64,000 bases of DNA, from contig NZ_VUKD01000002.1 in the NCBI RefSeq assembly GCF_009193155.1, forward strand, positions 62,001 to 126,000, written 5' to 3'. The stretch comes from Georgenia subflava. Its GTDB lineage: Bacteria; Actinomycetota; Actinomycetes; Actinomycetales; Actinomycetaceae. Position numbers and translations under genes: made by a program. The notes under the pieces are model-generated. The model was not told the origin of the DNA and ran no database searches. It saw only the letters and a list, made by a program, of their open reading frames with translations. The stretch's first letter is position 1. Each line of letters begins with the position of its first letter. Positions 7,771 through 17,464 of the stretch are shown here, in pieces.

Positions 7771-8340
7771 TCAGGCGGCGCCGTCCGGCAGGTCGTCGTC
7801 GTCGCCGAACCCGGGGTCGGTGTCGAGGACGGCGATCACCTCGCCGATACGCGTGACCTCGAGCAGGAAGCGCACGACGTCGGGCGGCTGGATCATCGTG
7901 ACCCGGCCGGGAGTGCGGTGCGCCAGGCGCGCCAGCATCGCGACGCCCGAGGAGTCCATGAAGGTGATGTGGCGGGCGTCGATCTGGACCGGCAGCCCGG
8001 CACTCGTCGCCTCCTCGACGGCGTCGGCGAGCTCGGTCGACAGTGCGGCGTCGATGTCCCCGGAGAGCACCAGCCGGGTGCGCGGCCCGGCAGCCATCAC
8101 GTGGACCGAGCCACCTTCGGGCGCTGCGGGACCTGCGTCGTCCGCGTCGTCGTCGGGCGTCGGGGCGCTCTGCGGCGACGGCGTCCGGGGCGCCGTCATC
8201 CCGTCCGGCGACGCCGTCCGGGGCGCCGACACCCCGTCCGGCGACGGCGTACCGGCGGCGGGTGCGCCGTCGTGCGAGACCTCGCCCTCATGAATCGGGG
8301 TAGCTGCCGGCTCTGCCGGGTCCTGCGTCACGTCGTGCAC
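7771..8340 (-). CDS. STAS-domain anti-sigma factor antagonist with repeat-rich N-terminus
   Basis: A 189-residue protein. The C-terminal STAS domain (about residues 90-180) carries IDARHITFMDSSGVAML, the SpoIIAA/RsbV-type motif in which Ser in D-S-S-G is the phosphorylation site of a partner kinase. Residues 1-85 are a disordered Pro/Ser/Asp-rich extension containing an 11-residue repeat (SPDGxxAPRTx). The GTG at 8340 is chosen for its GGAGG upstream. It is divergent from the phosphatase/kinase gene at 8433 and likely belongs to the same partner-switching circuit with the second STAS protein at 10738. Confidence 0.82.
   Translation of the reverse strand: MHDVTQDPAEPAATPIHEGEVSHDGAPAAGTPSPDGVSAPRTASPDGMTAPRTPSPQSAPTPDDDADDAGPAAPEGGSVHVMAAGPRTRLVLSGDIDAALSTELADAVEEATSAGLPVQIDARHITFMDSSGVAMLARLAHRTPGRVTMIQPPDVVRFLLEVTRIGEVIAVLDTDPGFGDDDDLPDGAA
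8174..8255. repeat. 33-bp in-frame tandem repeat in the STAS gene
   Basis: Two full 33-bp units (8174-8206, 8207-8239) and a partial third. They encode an 11-residue repeat, SPDGVSAPRTA then SPDGMTAPRTP. The period is a multiple of three, so copy number can change without a frameshift. Confidence 0.8.
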
Positions 8341-8432
8341 CGCACCTCCATTTGCCGGCCGCGGCGTGGCAACCGCGTGCGCCGGGCCCGAACTCAAGGC
8401 ATCGTAGGAACCGTAGACGATCGGAGAGCTCG

Positions 8433-10655
8433 ATGGGGAATACCCCTGCCCTTGGCGCCGCTGGTACCACCGCCGCATTCGGCCCGACAGCGCCCGAGGG
8501 GAGCGGGTCCCACGCGGCGCGTGCGAGCGAGCACTGGGCGGTCTCGGTGCTGCGCCAGCTGCCCGACGCCGTCGTCGTCGTCGGAGCACGCCCCGACGGC
8601 AGCTGGAAGGTGGTGGCGGTCAACGACGCGGCCGTGGAGATGACCGGCATCTCCCGCGCCCGGCTGCTGCACGGCGGGCCGGACCTGCTGCGCGAGTCCG
8701 GGATCGGCTCCGACAGCCGCGAGGTGCTCTCGAACGCCCTCGCCACCGGCGAGCCGGCCACGCTCACCACCCGGATGACCCGCGACGGCAGACCGTACTG
8801 GGCGGCTATCGAGCTGGTGCCGCTCAGCGGGGACGACCTGCGGGAACGCGTGTGGGTCGCCGTCGTCCGCGATGTCTCCGAGCAGGTGGAGAGCGCCCAG
8901 CTGGAGCGGGTGCGGCTCGAGATCGAGCGACGCGCCCGCCTCGGCCTGAGCATCGTCGCCCGCGTGTCGGACCTTCTCCAGGAGGCCGACGCCGCCGACG
9001 TGCTCCGCGCGATCGCCGAGATGATCACCCGCCAGGTGGTGGCCTGGAGCGGCTTCTTCGTTCTCGAGCGGGGCCTCCAGCAGGTCGAGGGGATCGCCCA
9101 GCGGCCCCCGTTCATCAGCCCCCGGCCGGCACACGTGGACGCGGACGCCGACCCCGTCCTCGACCTGCTCGAGAGCAACGAGATGCGCACCGTGCGGATC
9201 GAGAGGGACGCCCCGCCCGCCCCGGGCACGATCACGGCCGACCTCGTCGGGCTCCTGCGTCCCCAGCTGGACGCGCACCCGGGTGGTGACGGCGGGATCC
9301 TCGTGCTGCCGGTCCTCGGCAGGCAGCGGACCCTCGGGCTGCTCGTCGCGCTGCCCCACGGCGGTCCCGCCGAGGCCACGATCTCCGACGCCCTCACCGA
9401 CGAGCCAGTCGCCGGTGCCGTCGAGGTGCTGCCGGACGAGGTCGGCACCGTGCTCGAGCTCGTCGCCCGACGGGTCGGCATGGCGATGGACAACGCCCAG
9501 CTCTACGCCCGCGAGCACCTCCTGGCCGAGACGCTCCAGCGCGCGATGCTGCCCGAGCAGGCGGACGTGCGCGGCATGGACGTGTGGACCTACTACTCCC
9601 CCAACATCGAGCACGCCCAGGTCGGCGGGGACTGGTACGACGTGGTGAACCTCGACGACGAGACGGTCGCCGTCGTCATCGGTGACGTCGTCGGGCACGA
9701 CGTCGAGGCCGCCGCCGCGATGGGGCAGCTCCGCTCGGTGGTGCGCGCCTATGCCCAGGAGCTCGTCGACCCCGCCACGGTGCTCGGCCGCGTCGACACC
9801 CTGGTGACCGGGATGCGGATCCCCCGCACGGCGTCCCTGGTGTACGCCACGCTGAGCCGCCGGGACGACGACGGCTGGGACCTGGCGTACTCCCGGGCCG
9901 GGCACCTGCCCGCGATCCTCGTGCGCGACGGCGTGGCCACGACTCTGGACGAGGCGGGCGGGCCGCTGATCGGCTTCGGCACCGGCGACCGGACGACCTC
10001 CCGGGTGGAGGTGCTGCCCGGCGACGTCCTCGTGCTCTACACCGACGGTCTCGTCGAGCGCCGCGACCGCGGCATGCGGGAGGGCCTCGACGCGCTCGTC
10101 GAGCTGTGCACGAGCGTGCTGGCCCCCGACGCCGCCGGCGTGGGGGAGGAGCTGCTTCAGCTCGCCGATGCACCCGAGGACGACGTCGCCGTCGTGGTCA
10201 TCAGGGTGCCGGGCGGACCCACGACCGAGGACGACGCCGCGAGCCCCCGACGCCGACGGTGGCAGCTGCCCGCGGACGCCGCGTCGATCGGCCGAGCCCG
10301 GCACGCGGTCCGCCGCGCCTGCTCGGCCTGGGGCATCGACAACGTCGCCGCCGCCGAGCTGGTGGTGTCCGAGCTCATGGCCAACGCCGTCATGCACGGC
10401 TGGGGCCGCATCGGCCTGCGCCTGCAGGCGACCGGCGACGGGCTGCGCATCGAGGTCGAGGACGGCAACCCGGCGCCGCCGATCACCCGGGAGCACCACG
10501 CCGCTCGGGTGGGCGGCTTCGGGATGCACATCGTCGACCGGCTCGCGGACTGGGGTTGGCGTCCCACCGCCGGCGGCAAGGTGGTCTGGGCACGGCTGCG
10601 CGAGGAGTCCATGGGGCCGGTCCCGGTGAGCACCTCGGCGGACGGGACCACCTGA
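8433..10655 (+). CDS. PAS-GAF-PP2C phosphatase with C-terminal HATPase (RsbU/RsbW-like)
   Basis: A 740-residue multidomain regulator. In order: a PAS-like sensor (about 30-150), a coiled linker, a GAF domain (about 165-365), a SpoIIE/RsbU-type PP2C phosphatase (about 380-600; VGGDWYDVV, IGDVVGHDVEAA, SRAGHLPAIL, LYTDGLVERR, DDVAVVVIRV) and a GHKL ATPase (about 620-725; VVSELMANAVMHG N-box, GGFGMHIVDRLADWGW G-box). One chain thus carries both an antagonist phosphatase and an anti-sigma-type kinase. The natural substrates are probably the two neighbouring STAS proteins. ATG at 8433 follows GGAGAG. No sigma factor gene is adjacent. Confidence 0.92.
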   Translation: MGNTPALGAAGTTAAFGPTAPEGSGSHAARASEHWAVSVLRQLPDAVVVVGARPDGSWKVVAVNDAAVEMTGISRARLLHGGPDLLRESGIGSDSREVLSNALATGEPATLTTRMTRDGRPYWAAIELVPLSGDDLRERVWVAVVRDVSEQVESAQLERVRLEIERRARLGLSIVARVSDLLQEADAADVLRAIAEMITRQVVAWSGFFVLERGLQQVEGIAQRPPFISPRPAHVDADADPVLDLLESNEMRTVRIERDAPPAPGTITADLVGLLRPQLDAHPGGDGGILVLPVLGRQRTLGLLVALPHGGPAEATISDALTDEPVAGAVEVLPDEVGTVLELVARRVGMAMDNAQLYAREHLLAETLQRAMLPEQADVRGMDVWTYYSPNIEHAQVGGDWYDVVNLDDETVAVVIGDVVGHDVEAAAAMGQLRSVVRAYAQELVDPATVLGRVDTLVTGMRIPRTASLVYATLSRRDDDGWDLAYSRAGHLPAILVRDGVATTLDEAGGPLIGFGTGDRTTSRVEVLPGDVLVLYTDGLVERRDRGMREGLDALVELCTSVLAPDAAGVGEELLQLADAPEDDVAVVVIRVPGGPTTEDDAASPRRRRWQLPADAASIGRARHAVRRACSAWGIDNVAAAELVVSELMANAVMHGWGRIGLRLQATGDGLRIEVEDGNPAPPITREHHAARVGGFGMHIVDRLADWGWRPTAGGKVVWARLREESMGPVPVSTSADGTT

Positions 10656-10737
10656 GCGGACGGGACGCCGACATCCCCGGGACGCCGGCCGCCCGGTCGC
10701 CGCGATGCGGGCAGCCCGTGGGCGGCCTCGCGGTGGC

Positions 10738-11082
10738 TCAGGCGCGCAGACTGTCGGAGTCGACGTGGGAGCAGCGGTGCTGGCGGTCGATCCGGAACAT
10801 GTCCAGGGCGCCGCAGATCTCCAGGACGAACAGCTCGCGGTCGCTCGTGCCGCGCAGGACCGTCGCACCACCGCGCCGGGTGGCGGCGTCCGCCAGTGCC
10901 ATGAGGAACGCCGCGCCCGTGGAGTCCATGAAGGCGACCTCGCACATGTCGACCACGAGGAGCTGGCGTCGCAGGCCGCTCACCTTGGCCGTGATCTCCG
11001 GGAACCGGTCCCGCTCGGCGAGGTCGAGATCTCCTGCGATTGTCACGCTCGCCGATGTCGCGGAGGCCGAGATCTCGATCAT
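10738..11082 (-). CDS. STAS-domain anti-sigma factor antagonist
   Basis: A 114-residue single-domain STAS protein of the RsbV/SpoIIAA class. VVDMCEVAFMDSTGAAFLMAL holds the D-S-T-G phosphorylation motif. The C-terminus ends in a short His/Asp tail. It converges on the PP2C/HATPase gene. Together with the STAS gene at 7771 it brackets that gene, which suggests that one bifunctional switch protein addresses two antagonists. Confidence 0.9.
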   Translation of the reverse strand: MIEISASATSASVTIAGDLDLAERDRFPEITAKVSGLRRQLLVVDMCEVAFMDSTGAAFLMALADAATRRGGATVLRGTSDRELFVLEICGALDMFRIDRQHRCSHVDSDSLRA

Positions 11083-11149
11083 GCGGTGCGTCCCCCAGGA
11101 GACAGCGCGCCCTCGGACGCGCGCTTGCGGTGGTCCCGGTCGACGGTAG

Positions 11150-12565
<1,416 letters not shown>

Positions 12566-12680
12566 GGCCGTTCGGTCGGTCACCGGGGCACGGCCGGGCT
12601 GATGCGCGGAGGGACGTCGTGCGAGCCGCTAGAGCCACTAGGGCACGGCCGCAAGGACGTCCTCGGTCAGCGCTCAATCA

Positions 12681-12696
12681 CCGGGAACGTTCCCGG
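12681..12696. repeat. 16-bp perfect palindrome
   Basis: CCGGGAACGTTCCCGG, about 120 bp after purA and 125 bp before the next gene. It could be an operator or a relic of a mobile element; no regulator can be linked to it. Confidence 0.4.
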
Positions 12697-12746
12697 ATGG
12701 GTCTTGCGGGACGCCCGATGCCGCGTGCAACTCCCGACCTGGCAGT

Positions 12747-12775
12747 TTCCCGCAGGAGGTTGGCCTATCGGGACG
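12747..12775. repeat. 29-bp imperfect direct repeat, left copy
   Basis: Matches 16081-16109 at about 25 of 29 positions (shared frame TTCCCG-GGAGGTT-CTATCGGGACG). The two copies bracket a 3.3-kb segment of small orphan genes and a broken serine recombinase. A shorter relative (TCGGCTATCGGGA) occurs near 22786-22798. Confidence 0.5.
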
Positions 12776-12819
12776 TCCGGACATGCCGACGACCGGCCTG
12801 GTCGTGGTTCGATCGGCGT

Positions 12820-13533
12820 ATGACCAATTGGGCGGACCTTCGCGACGCGTACGGCTCGGCCGAGAAGGTTCCCGCGATGCTCGTTGCGGCGGAGGAATCC
12901 GGCGTCGAATTAGGACCGGCTTGGGACGCCGCATGGAGTCACCTGTGCCATCAAGGAACGGTGTACAGCGCGAGCTACGAGGCGATTCCGCTTCTGGCTG
13001 ACATCTGCTCGCGGCTTCCGATGCGCGGTTACATGCCGGGACTTCAGTTGGCTGGCTCGATCCTTGCTTCCATCTACGGGCCCGTAAGCCCGACAGAAGT
13101 TCGAGCTACGTTCGCCACCGCGATTTCTCGACTGCGTGACATTGCGGAGTCCGCTCTGCCGCTGGCAGAAGGCGACCCCGAGTTCACCTATGCACTTGAG
13201 ACTCTGGCCGCTTTCGAGGACCTGGGTGTATGGCAACGGACGCTCAGCTACCTCGCGGATGGCGAGGCGCCGCTCATCTGTGATCCGTGTGGGGCCGAGT
13301 TGCTTCTTCAGTTGGATGAGAGCCCGCCCAAAGTTGCGACCTGGAACGCAGGCGATGGCAAGCGAGACGTCGTGGGCATGGAGCCAACGCACGGAACCGC
13401 GGAGGCCAGGCTGTGGGGCCTCGCCGACACCCACGGACGCGCGGCAGTGGCCGAGAGCCTTCGCTTCTACTTCGGCTCGTCGACCTGTCCCGCATGTGGC
13501 AACGAGTTGAGCATCCCGGAAGCCTTCGCGTGA
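12820..13533 (+). CDS. HEAT-like helical protein with two Cys pairs
   Basis: A 237-residue protein of unknown function. The N-terminal half carries WSHLCHQGTVYSASYEAIP, a pattern seen in actinobacterial HEAT-repeat proteins of roughly this size. The C-terminal half has CDPCG (about residue 152) and CPACG (about residue 226), which could form a zinc ribbon. Codon use is visibly less GC-biased than in purA, suggesting acquired DNA. Some similar proteins are annotated as immunity or defence-associated, but nothing here proves that. The ATG is placed by the conserved start of the helical region. Confidence 0.65.
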   Translation: MTNWADLRDAYGSAEKVPAMLVAAEESGVELGPAWDAAWSHLCHQGTVYSASYEAIPLLADICSRLPMRGYMPGLQLAGSILASIYGPVSPTEVRATFATAISRLRDIAESALPLAEGDPEFTYALETLAAFEDLGVWQRTLSYLADGEAPLICDPCGAELLLQLDESPPKVATWNAGDGKRDVVGMEPTHGTAEARLWGLADTHGRAAVAESLRFYFGSSTCPACGNELSIPEAFA

Positions 13534-13670
13534 GCTGATCCGCTGTGTCGTGCCGCGGACAGCGTGCGCGCCATCAAGGATCGGTCTGCGGGATGCGGCT
13601 ATCGGCTCGGGGCCGAGCGTGGCGTCGCGCCGTCGCACTGTGCGGATTGTCGACGGCCTCGGGCGGGGAC

Positions 13671-13949
13671 TCACCTACGACGTCGAAGTATCGCGTACAC
13701 GACAGCGCCAGCCGCGACTCCCGTAACGACGGCAACCACGATCCACCATCCATTGTTACAGGGAACCACGTAGCCGAAGTACGAATAGCACTCGGGCGGA
13801 TCAGTGTCGATTCCCGAGGCCGGGGCGAGGAGTACGTGCGTAAGAACGGCTGCAACAAGAGCAGTCGCAATTGCTGGCCAGATTGATTTTGCTCTGGGTG
13901 GTCGAGGACCGTGGTCGATCACCCGACTGGGCTCTGTGGGCGTTTGCAT
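13671..13949 (-). CDS. Small two-span membrane protein
   Basis: A 92-residue predicted membrane protein. It has a hydrophobic helix at about residues 25-42, a short extracytoplasmic loop with two Cys (PECYSYFGYVVPCNN) that may form a disulfide, a second helix (WWIVVAVVTGVAAGAVVYAI) and a basic RRRR end. The ATG at 13949 is preferred (GGAG 9 bases upstream); an ATG at 13958 is also in frame. No family is recognised. It lies alone in the accessory region. Confidence 0.5.
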   Translation of the reverse strand: MQTPTEPSRVIDHGPRPPRAKSIWPAIATALVAAVLTHVLLAPASGIDTDPPECYSYFGYVVPCNNGWWIVVAVVTGVAAGAVVYAILRRRR

Positions 13950-14241
13950 CCAACTCATCTCCAGCGACGGTCGCAGTCCCCCGGTGACTAGCCCACGCTA
14001 TCGAGCCGGGTCACTGCGGGACAGGCAGATTGCCGAGTGAGTCGCAATCGTTACGGCGGGAGTGGACCGTAGTCTGCGCTGAGGGAGGACGCCGTCCGCG
14101 CCGAGCGTTGGCCAGTCGCTCCCATAGGACTGAACTCCCTACGTCGACCGTCCCGTAAACCGACCGCCCTGCAGATCCTGGCCTAAACAGTGTCCCGTCG
14201 GGCACCCTCCTCCACGCACCGATCCCTGCAATCCTGGGCTT

Positions 14242-14637
14242 GTGAACCAGCCCGCCCCAAGAGTGTCTCTGAAGCGTCTCCTCGTCCTGCTGGCCCTGCT
14301 CGTGACCGTTGCCGGCGTAGCACTCCTCCGCCCCGTGGTGATGATCGAGATCGATGACGGATGGGCGATCCCACCGTCGAGTGACGCCCCGGACCTGCCA
14401 GCTGGCGTCACCATCGCGAGTGATGAACGCCAATGCGGATCCGGTGGATGCTGGCGCGAGCTCACACTGCATGGGCCAGAGCACCAGACGCCCGAAGAAC
14501 TTGCTGCCACCCTCGACATCCCAGAAGAGGTCTGCCGCGCACGCAGCCTGCTAGACAGGCGTCGCGTGTGCACCGGCGTCACCACGCACGACCACGTCCG
14601 CGTCTACCTCCAGTTCGATCGACACCTCAACCTGTAA
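14242..14637 (+). CDS. Small membrane-anchored or secreted protein
   Basis: A 131-residue protein. Residues 10-30 (LKRLLVLLALLVTVAGVALL) form a signal anchor or signal peptide. The exported part has four Cys, CGSGGC plus two later, suggesting disulfides. A GTG start is used, with no clear Shine-Dalgarno. It has no recognisable family. It lies between another small membrane protein and the RHH gene pair. Confidence 0.5.
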   Translation: MNQPAPRVSLKRLLVLLALLVTVAGVALLRPVVMIEIDDGWAIPPSSDAPDLPAGVTIASDERQCGSGGCWRELTLHGPEHQTPEELAATLDIPEEVCRARSLLDRRRVCTGVTTHDHVRVYLQFDRHLNL

Positions 14638-14744
14638 AGAAGAGAAGCCGAAAGCCCAGGCGTTACTTCGGGACACTGATCGTCGACCCTCATGGTGTGC
14701 TCCGTCCCGGCGAGCCATCCGCTCGTGGTGAGGTGGGCCTCTTT

Positions 14745-14987
14745 TCAGGGCAGGAGATCCCAGTACTGCTTGCGGGCTGGCATGGCGTGAATGACCAGTT
14801 CTTCGCCGCTCTCGAAGATGAGGACAACTGTCTCAAGCAGGCGAGCGTGGGTGTCGAAGCCGAGCCTCAGTTCGCGGTGAGGCCAGTCCTCCTCATCGAG
14901 TGGCTCCACCCAGATTGGCCAGTCGGCCGCTTGGACTGCGTCGTCTGCAAGCACTCCGTGCTTGAGAGCGCTGTCATGGACCTTCAC
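14745..14987 (-). CDS. Putative toxin partner of RHH protein
   Basis: An 80-residue protein whose ATG overlaps the stop of the upstream RHH gene by 4 bp (ATGA), indicating translational coupling. It starts MKVHDSALKHGV and contains ETVVLIFESGEELVIHAMPAR, a pattern I associate with small actinobacterial toxin-like proteins in RHH/toxin operons (loosely BrnT-like; KHGV is also a BrnT feature). Toxicity is inferred from operon structure and size, not from a recognised active site. If it is not a toxin it may be another RHH-partner protein. Confidence 0.6.
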   Translation of the reverse strand: MKVHDSALKHGVLADDAVQAADWPIWVEPLDEEDWPHRELRLGFDTHARLLETVVLIFESGEELVIHAMPARKQYWDLLP

Positions 14988-15217
14988 GCTGCGAAGCCGG
15001 CCAACGCCCTTCGAATAGCTTCGGACCGCGAAATGTGCTCGCGCTCGGCGATGGCGTCGACCGCGGCGAGTTCCTCGGCAGTTAGACGCACTGCGACGAC
15101 CTGCATCGGCTCAGCACCGCGCCCAGGACGGCCACGGCCGCGGCGCTTCATCTCCTCAACGTCGTACCCGTCCTCAGCCTCGTGAGCCCACTGACGGATC
15201 TCCTCCTCGCTCACCAT
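14984..15217 (-). CDS. Ribbon-helix-helix antitoxin-like repressor
   Basis: A 77-residue protein with a C-terminal CopG/Arc-type ribbon-helix-helix: QVVAVRLTAEELAAVDAIAE followed by HISRSEAIRRALAGF. The acidic N-terminal 30 residues followed by RRGRGRPGRG would suit partner binding or nonspecific DNA contact. ATG at 15217. It precedes the toxin-like gene, the usual antitoxin-first order, and probably represses its own promoter. Confidence 0.72.
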   Translation of the reverse strand: MVSEEEIRQWAHEAEDGYDVEEMKRRGRGRPGRGAEPMQVVAVRLTAEELAAVDAIAEREHISRSEAIRRALAGFAA

Positions 15218-15224
15218 GACCAAA

Positions 15225-15236
15225 ATCGTATGACGA
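15225..15236 (-). promoter_or_regulatory. Candidate promoter/operator of the RHH gene pair
   Basis: On the minus strand TACGAT (15225-15230) lies 7 bases before the ATG at 15217 and fits a leaderless -10. It is part of a small inverted repeat, TCGT-ATG-ACGA (15226-15236), the size bound by RHH dimers. The overlap suggests autorepression. Confidence 0.35.
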
Positions 15237-15384
15237 AAAGGCCGTCTCTGGAAGCACTCGACGAGGGACAGGTACTTGCCTACCGGGACGGAAAGGCAGT
15301 CGCTGGTGAGGTCGGGCTCCGCCCGCGCCCGAGTCGACCACATTCCGGTGGCGCGGCCGGGCCAATCCCTTGGGGAGGTGCGCC

Positions 15385-15994
15385 ATGCGCGCACTACTTG
15401 TCGGGTACGCCCGATGCTCCACCGATCAGCAAGACCTCACATCGCAACGCGATGCCCTGCTCAGCCTCGGCGTCGAGACCGAACGCATGTACGTCGATCA
15501 CGGCCTGACCGGCACCACCCGAGAACGCCAAGGCCTGCGCGAGGCCCTGGCCGCGTGCCGGGCTGGGGACACCCTGGTGGTCACCAAGCTCGACCGCCTG
15601 GCCGGTCCCTGCCCGATGCGCGGGCGATCGCGGACGAGTTGACCGCCCGACAGATCAGCCTCTCGCTCGGCGGGTCCGTCTACGACCCGACCGACGCAGT
15701 TGGTCGTCTTCTGTTCAACGTGCTCGCCATGGTCGCGGAGTTCGAGTCCGACCTGATCCGCTTGCGCACGGTTGAGGGCATGAAGGTCGCAAAGGCCAGG
15801 TCGGTTGAAGGGGAAGCAGCCCAATCAGCCGTAAGCAGGAAGCGCATCTGGTGTCGCTGGTGCACAGCGGCGAGTACAGCACTCTCGAGGTCGGCGAACT
15901 GTTCGGTGTCGGCCGCTCCACCGTCTACCGCGCCATCCAACGCCAACGGCTGGCAGCCAAGGCCGAGCTTGCGGATGCTTCGGCACGAGGCTGA
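15385..15994 (+). pseudogene. Serine recombinase/resolvase, frameshifted
   Basis: The remains of a Hin/TnpR-type resolvase. The first frame reads MRALLVGYARCSTDQQDL through GLTGTTRERQGL to VVTKLDRLAG, including the catalytic Ser in YARCSTDQQ. Near 15603 a base is missing and the sequence continues in another frame as SLPDARAIADELTARQISL to FESDLIRLRTVEGMKVAKA. Near 15800-15825 further indels shift it again to SRKQEAHLVSLVHSGEYSTLEVGELFGVG, a C-terminal helix-turn-helix, and a stop at 15992. GGGGAGG precedes the ATG. No cognate transposase is present. Read together, the pieces would make about 205 residues. Confidence 0.88.
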
Positions 15995-16080
15995 ACGCCC
16001 ACCTCGACGGCGTCCCGCAACCGACTCGTCGCGGGACGCCATCAAGCAAGTCTTCCTCGGAGGCAGCCGCGGAGAGCGGA

Positions 16081-16109
16081 TTCCCGACGGAGGTTCGGCT
16101 ATCGGGACG
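16081..16109. repeat. 29-bp imperfect direct repeat, right copy
   Basis: Right-hand partner of 12747-12775, 87 bp after the end of the recombinase remnant. It could be a recombination site or the scar of an excised or degraded element. Confidence 0.5.
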
Positions 16110-16181
16110 GCGGGAAGATATGGCTCCGCCAACGCTCGGATCGCGGCATGGGCGTCGTCTCTAGGGGGAGACGTCTCAACG

Positions 16182-16601
16182 TCAGTAAGGGGGCAAGGCC
16201 AGTTCCCAAAGCCGGACGACGTACCGCAGCTCTGAGGCTTGCTGCCGTCTGTAGTGGACTTCATGAATGTGACGGTCGTTCTCGTAGAGACCGACGGCCT
16301 CCAGTTCGCCGAGGTGATCCAGCAGTTTGCGTCGACCCTTGGCCTCTAGCAGGTCTCCCACTCCGCCGAGGAAGTTGGTGGCGTCCGCTGGCGGCTCTGC
16401 AGGCGAGATCACCGTCAGATCAAGGCCGATGGGCCGAGACCCGAAGGGCACCGCTTGGCGATCTCCAATCGCTCGGCGTGCGGCTTCGAGTTGATCAATG
16501 ACACGTTCAAAATGCGTATGGCCGGGATCTAGGAGCGACTTCGCCTCGTCTTTGACAGGCGGCCAACCGTCCACGCTGAAGGTGACCTCTCGTGTGTCCA
16601 T
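16182..16601 (-). CDS. Conserved-looking hypothetical protein
   Basis: A 139-residue soluble protein starting MDTREVTFSVDGWPPVKDEA. It contains GLDLTVISPAEPPADATNFLGGVGDLLE and ends LGELEAVGLYENDRHIHEVHYRR...YVVRLW. The layout (beta-rich start, PPADATNFLGG turn, C-terminal strand with DRHI) is reminiscent of RusA-like resolvases, where Asp residues bind metal, but that link is weak. It is isolated on the minus strand, next to the recombinase remnant. Confidence 0.5.
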   Translation of the reverse strand: MDTREVTFSVDGWPPVKDEAKSLLDPGHTHFERVIDQLEAARRAIGDRQAVPFGSRPIGLDLTVISPAEPPADATNFLGGVGDLLEAKGRRKLLDHLGELEAVGLYENDRHIHEVHYRRQQASELRYVVRLWELALPPY

Positions 16602-16928
16602 CACACTATGGTCGGCAAAGCCGATCCAGTGCCAGCGGCAGACGCGGAGGGTCAAGTGCCGGCACCGTGGGCATTGTCCGCGTGCGGCACACCTCAAGCC
16701 GGTCTTGCCGGCACTGGCCGGCGTCTCGGTTCGCCGACTTCTTCTTCATCGAGATGGGGCCTTCTGCTCCGGTGCAGACATGGGTGATTGAGGTCGACAG
16801 CCTTCGAAACTACCGGGCCGTGACCACACACTCATGCGATCGTCGGTCGATGTCGATCGACGGGGCGCCCGTTCGACGTCCTTGGTAAGGGCGACGTCAT
16901 CGTCTCCCCCCGACGAGAGGATCAACTC
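16602..16928. other. Intergenic stretch, no gene recognised
   Basis: About 330 bp between the hypothetical gene and the YciI-like gene. The minus-strand frame stays open for 32 codons upstream of 16601 and contains CPRCRHLTLRVC, but no start signal supports it. A locally palindromic GATCGxC-rich patch lies near 16840-16862. Nothing else is seen. Confidence 0.4.
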
Positions 16929-17306
16929 ATGACCCAGTACTTCCTGACCATGCCCCACGACTCGGCGACCGAGCCGACGATGGCCTCGATGCGGGAGTCC
17001 GACCCCGCCGAGCTGGAGGCCGTGATGACCGCGGTCGACGAGTTCAACACTGCCCTGACCGACTCCGGGGCGCTCCTGTTCGCCGGCGGCCTCACCCCGC
17101 CCTCGACGGCGAAGACCGTCGACACCACGTCGGGCCAGACGCGGGTACTCGATGAGCCGTTCGTAGAGGCGTCGGCGTACGTCGGCGGCTTCTGGGTGAT
17201 TGAAGCGGCAGATGAGGCCACGGCCCTCGAGTGGGCGACCAGGGCGTCGCTCGCAGTGCAGTCCCGCATCGAGGTACGCGCCCTGCAGGAGGCTCCCGCG
17301 GAGTAG
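16929..17306 (+). CDS. YciI family protein
   Basis: A 125-residue protein of the YCII-related ferredoxin-like fold: MTQYFLTMPHDSA at the start, FNTALTDSGALLFAGGL, then VGGFWVIEAADEATALEWA and a final SRIEVRAL strand. Actinobacterial YciI-domain proteins of this length are often found near ECF sigma factors, but none is here. GACGAGAGGATCAACT precedes the ATG and offers a Shine-Dalgarno (GAGAGGA). Function is unknown; a catalytic His-Asp pair as in YciI cannot be confirmed. Confidence 0.85.
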   Translation: MTQYFLTMPHDSATEPTMASMRESDPAELEAVMTAVDEFNTALTDSGALLFAGGLTPPSTAKTVDTTSGQTRVLDEPFVEASAYVGGFWVIEAADEATALEWATRASLAVQSRIEVRALQEAPAE

Positions 17307-17464
17307 CTCGAGCGCGACGACGGACACGGAGCCGGCCCGGCCTGACGTCCACCGTCGACTACCTCATGACCAGCTACGGTTCCCTGAGTGGCACGCTGAT
17401 CTGTCGCGCGGGCCGTCCCTCACGGCAGCACGGTCACCGACCGCAGGTGGAATAGCGTCCTCGT

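Noticed and set aside
15276..15384. Extension of the recombinase upstream in the third frame
   Set aside because: Family similarity starts only at the ATG at 15385, which has a good Shine-Dalgarno; the upstream frame is open by chance.
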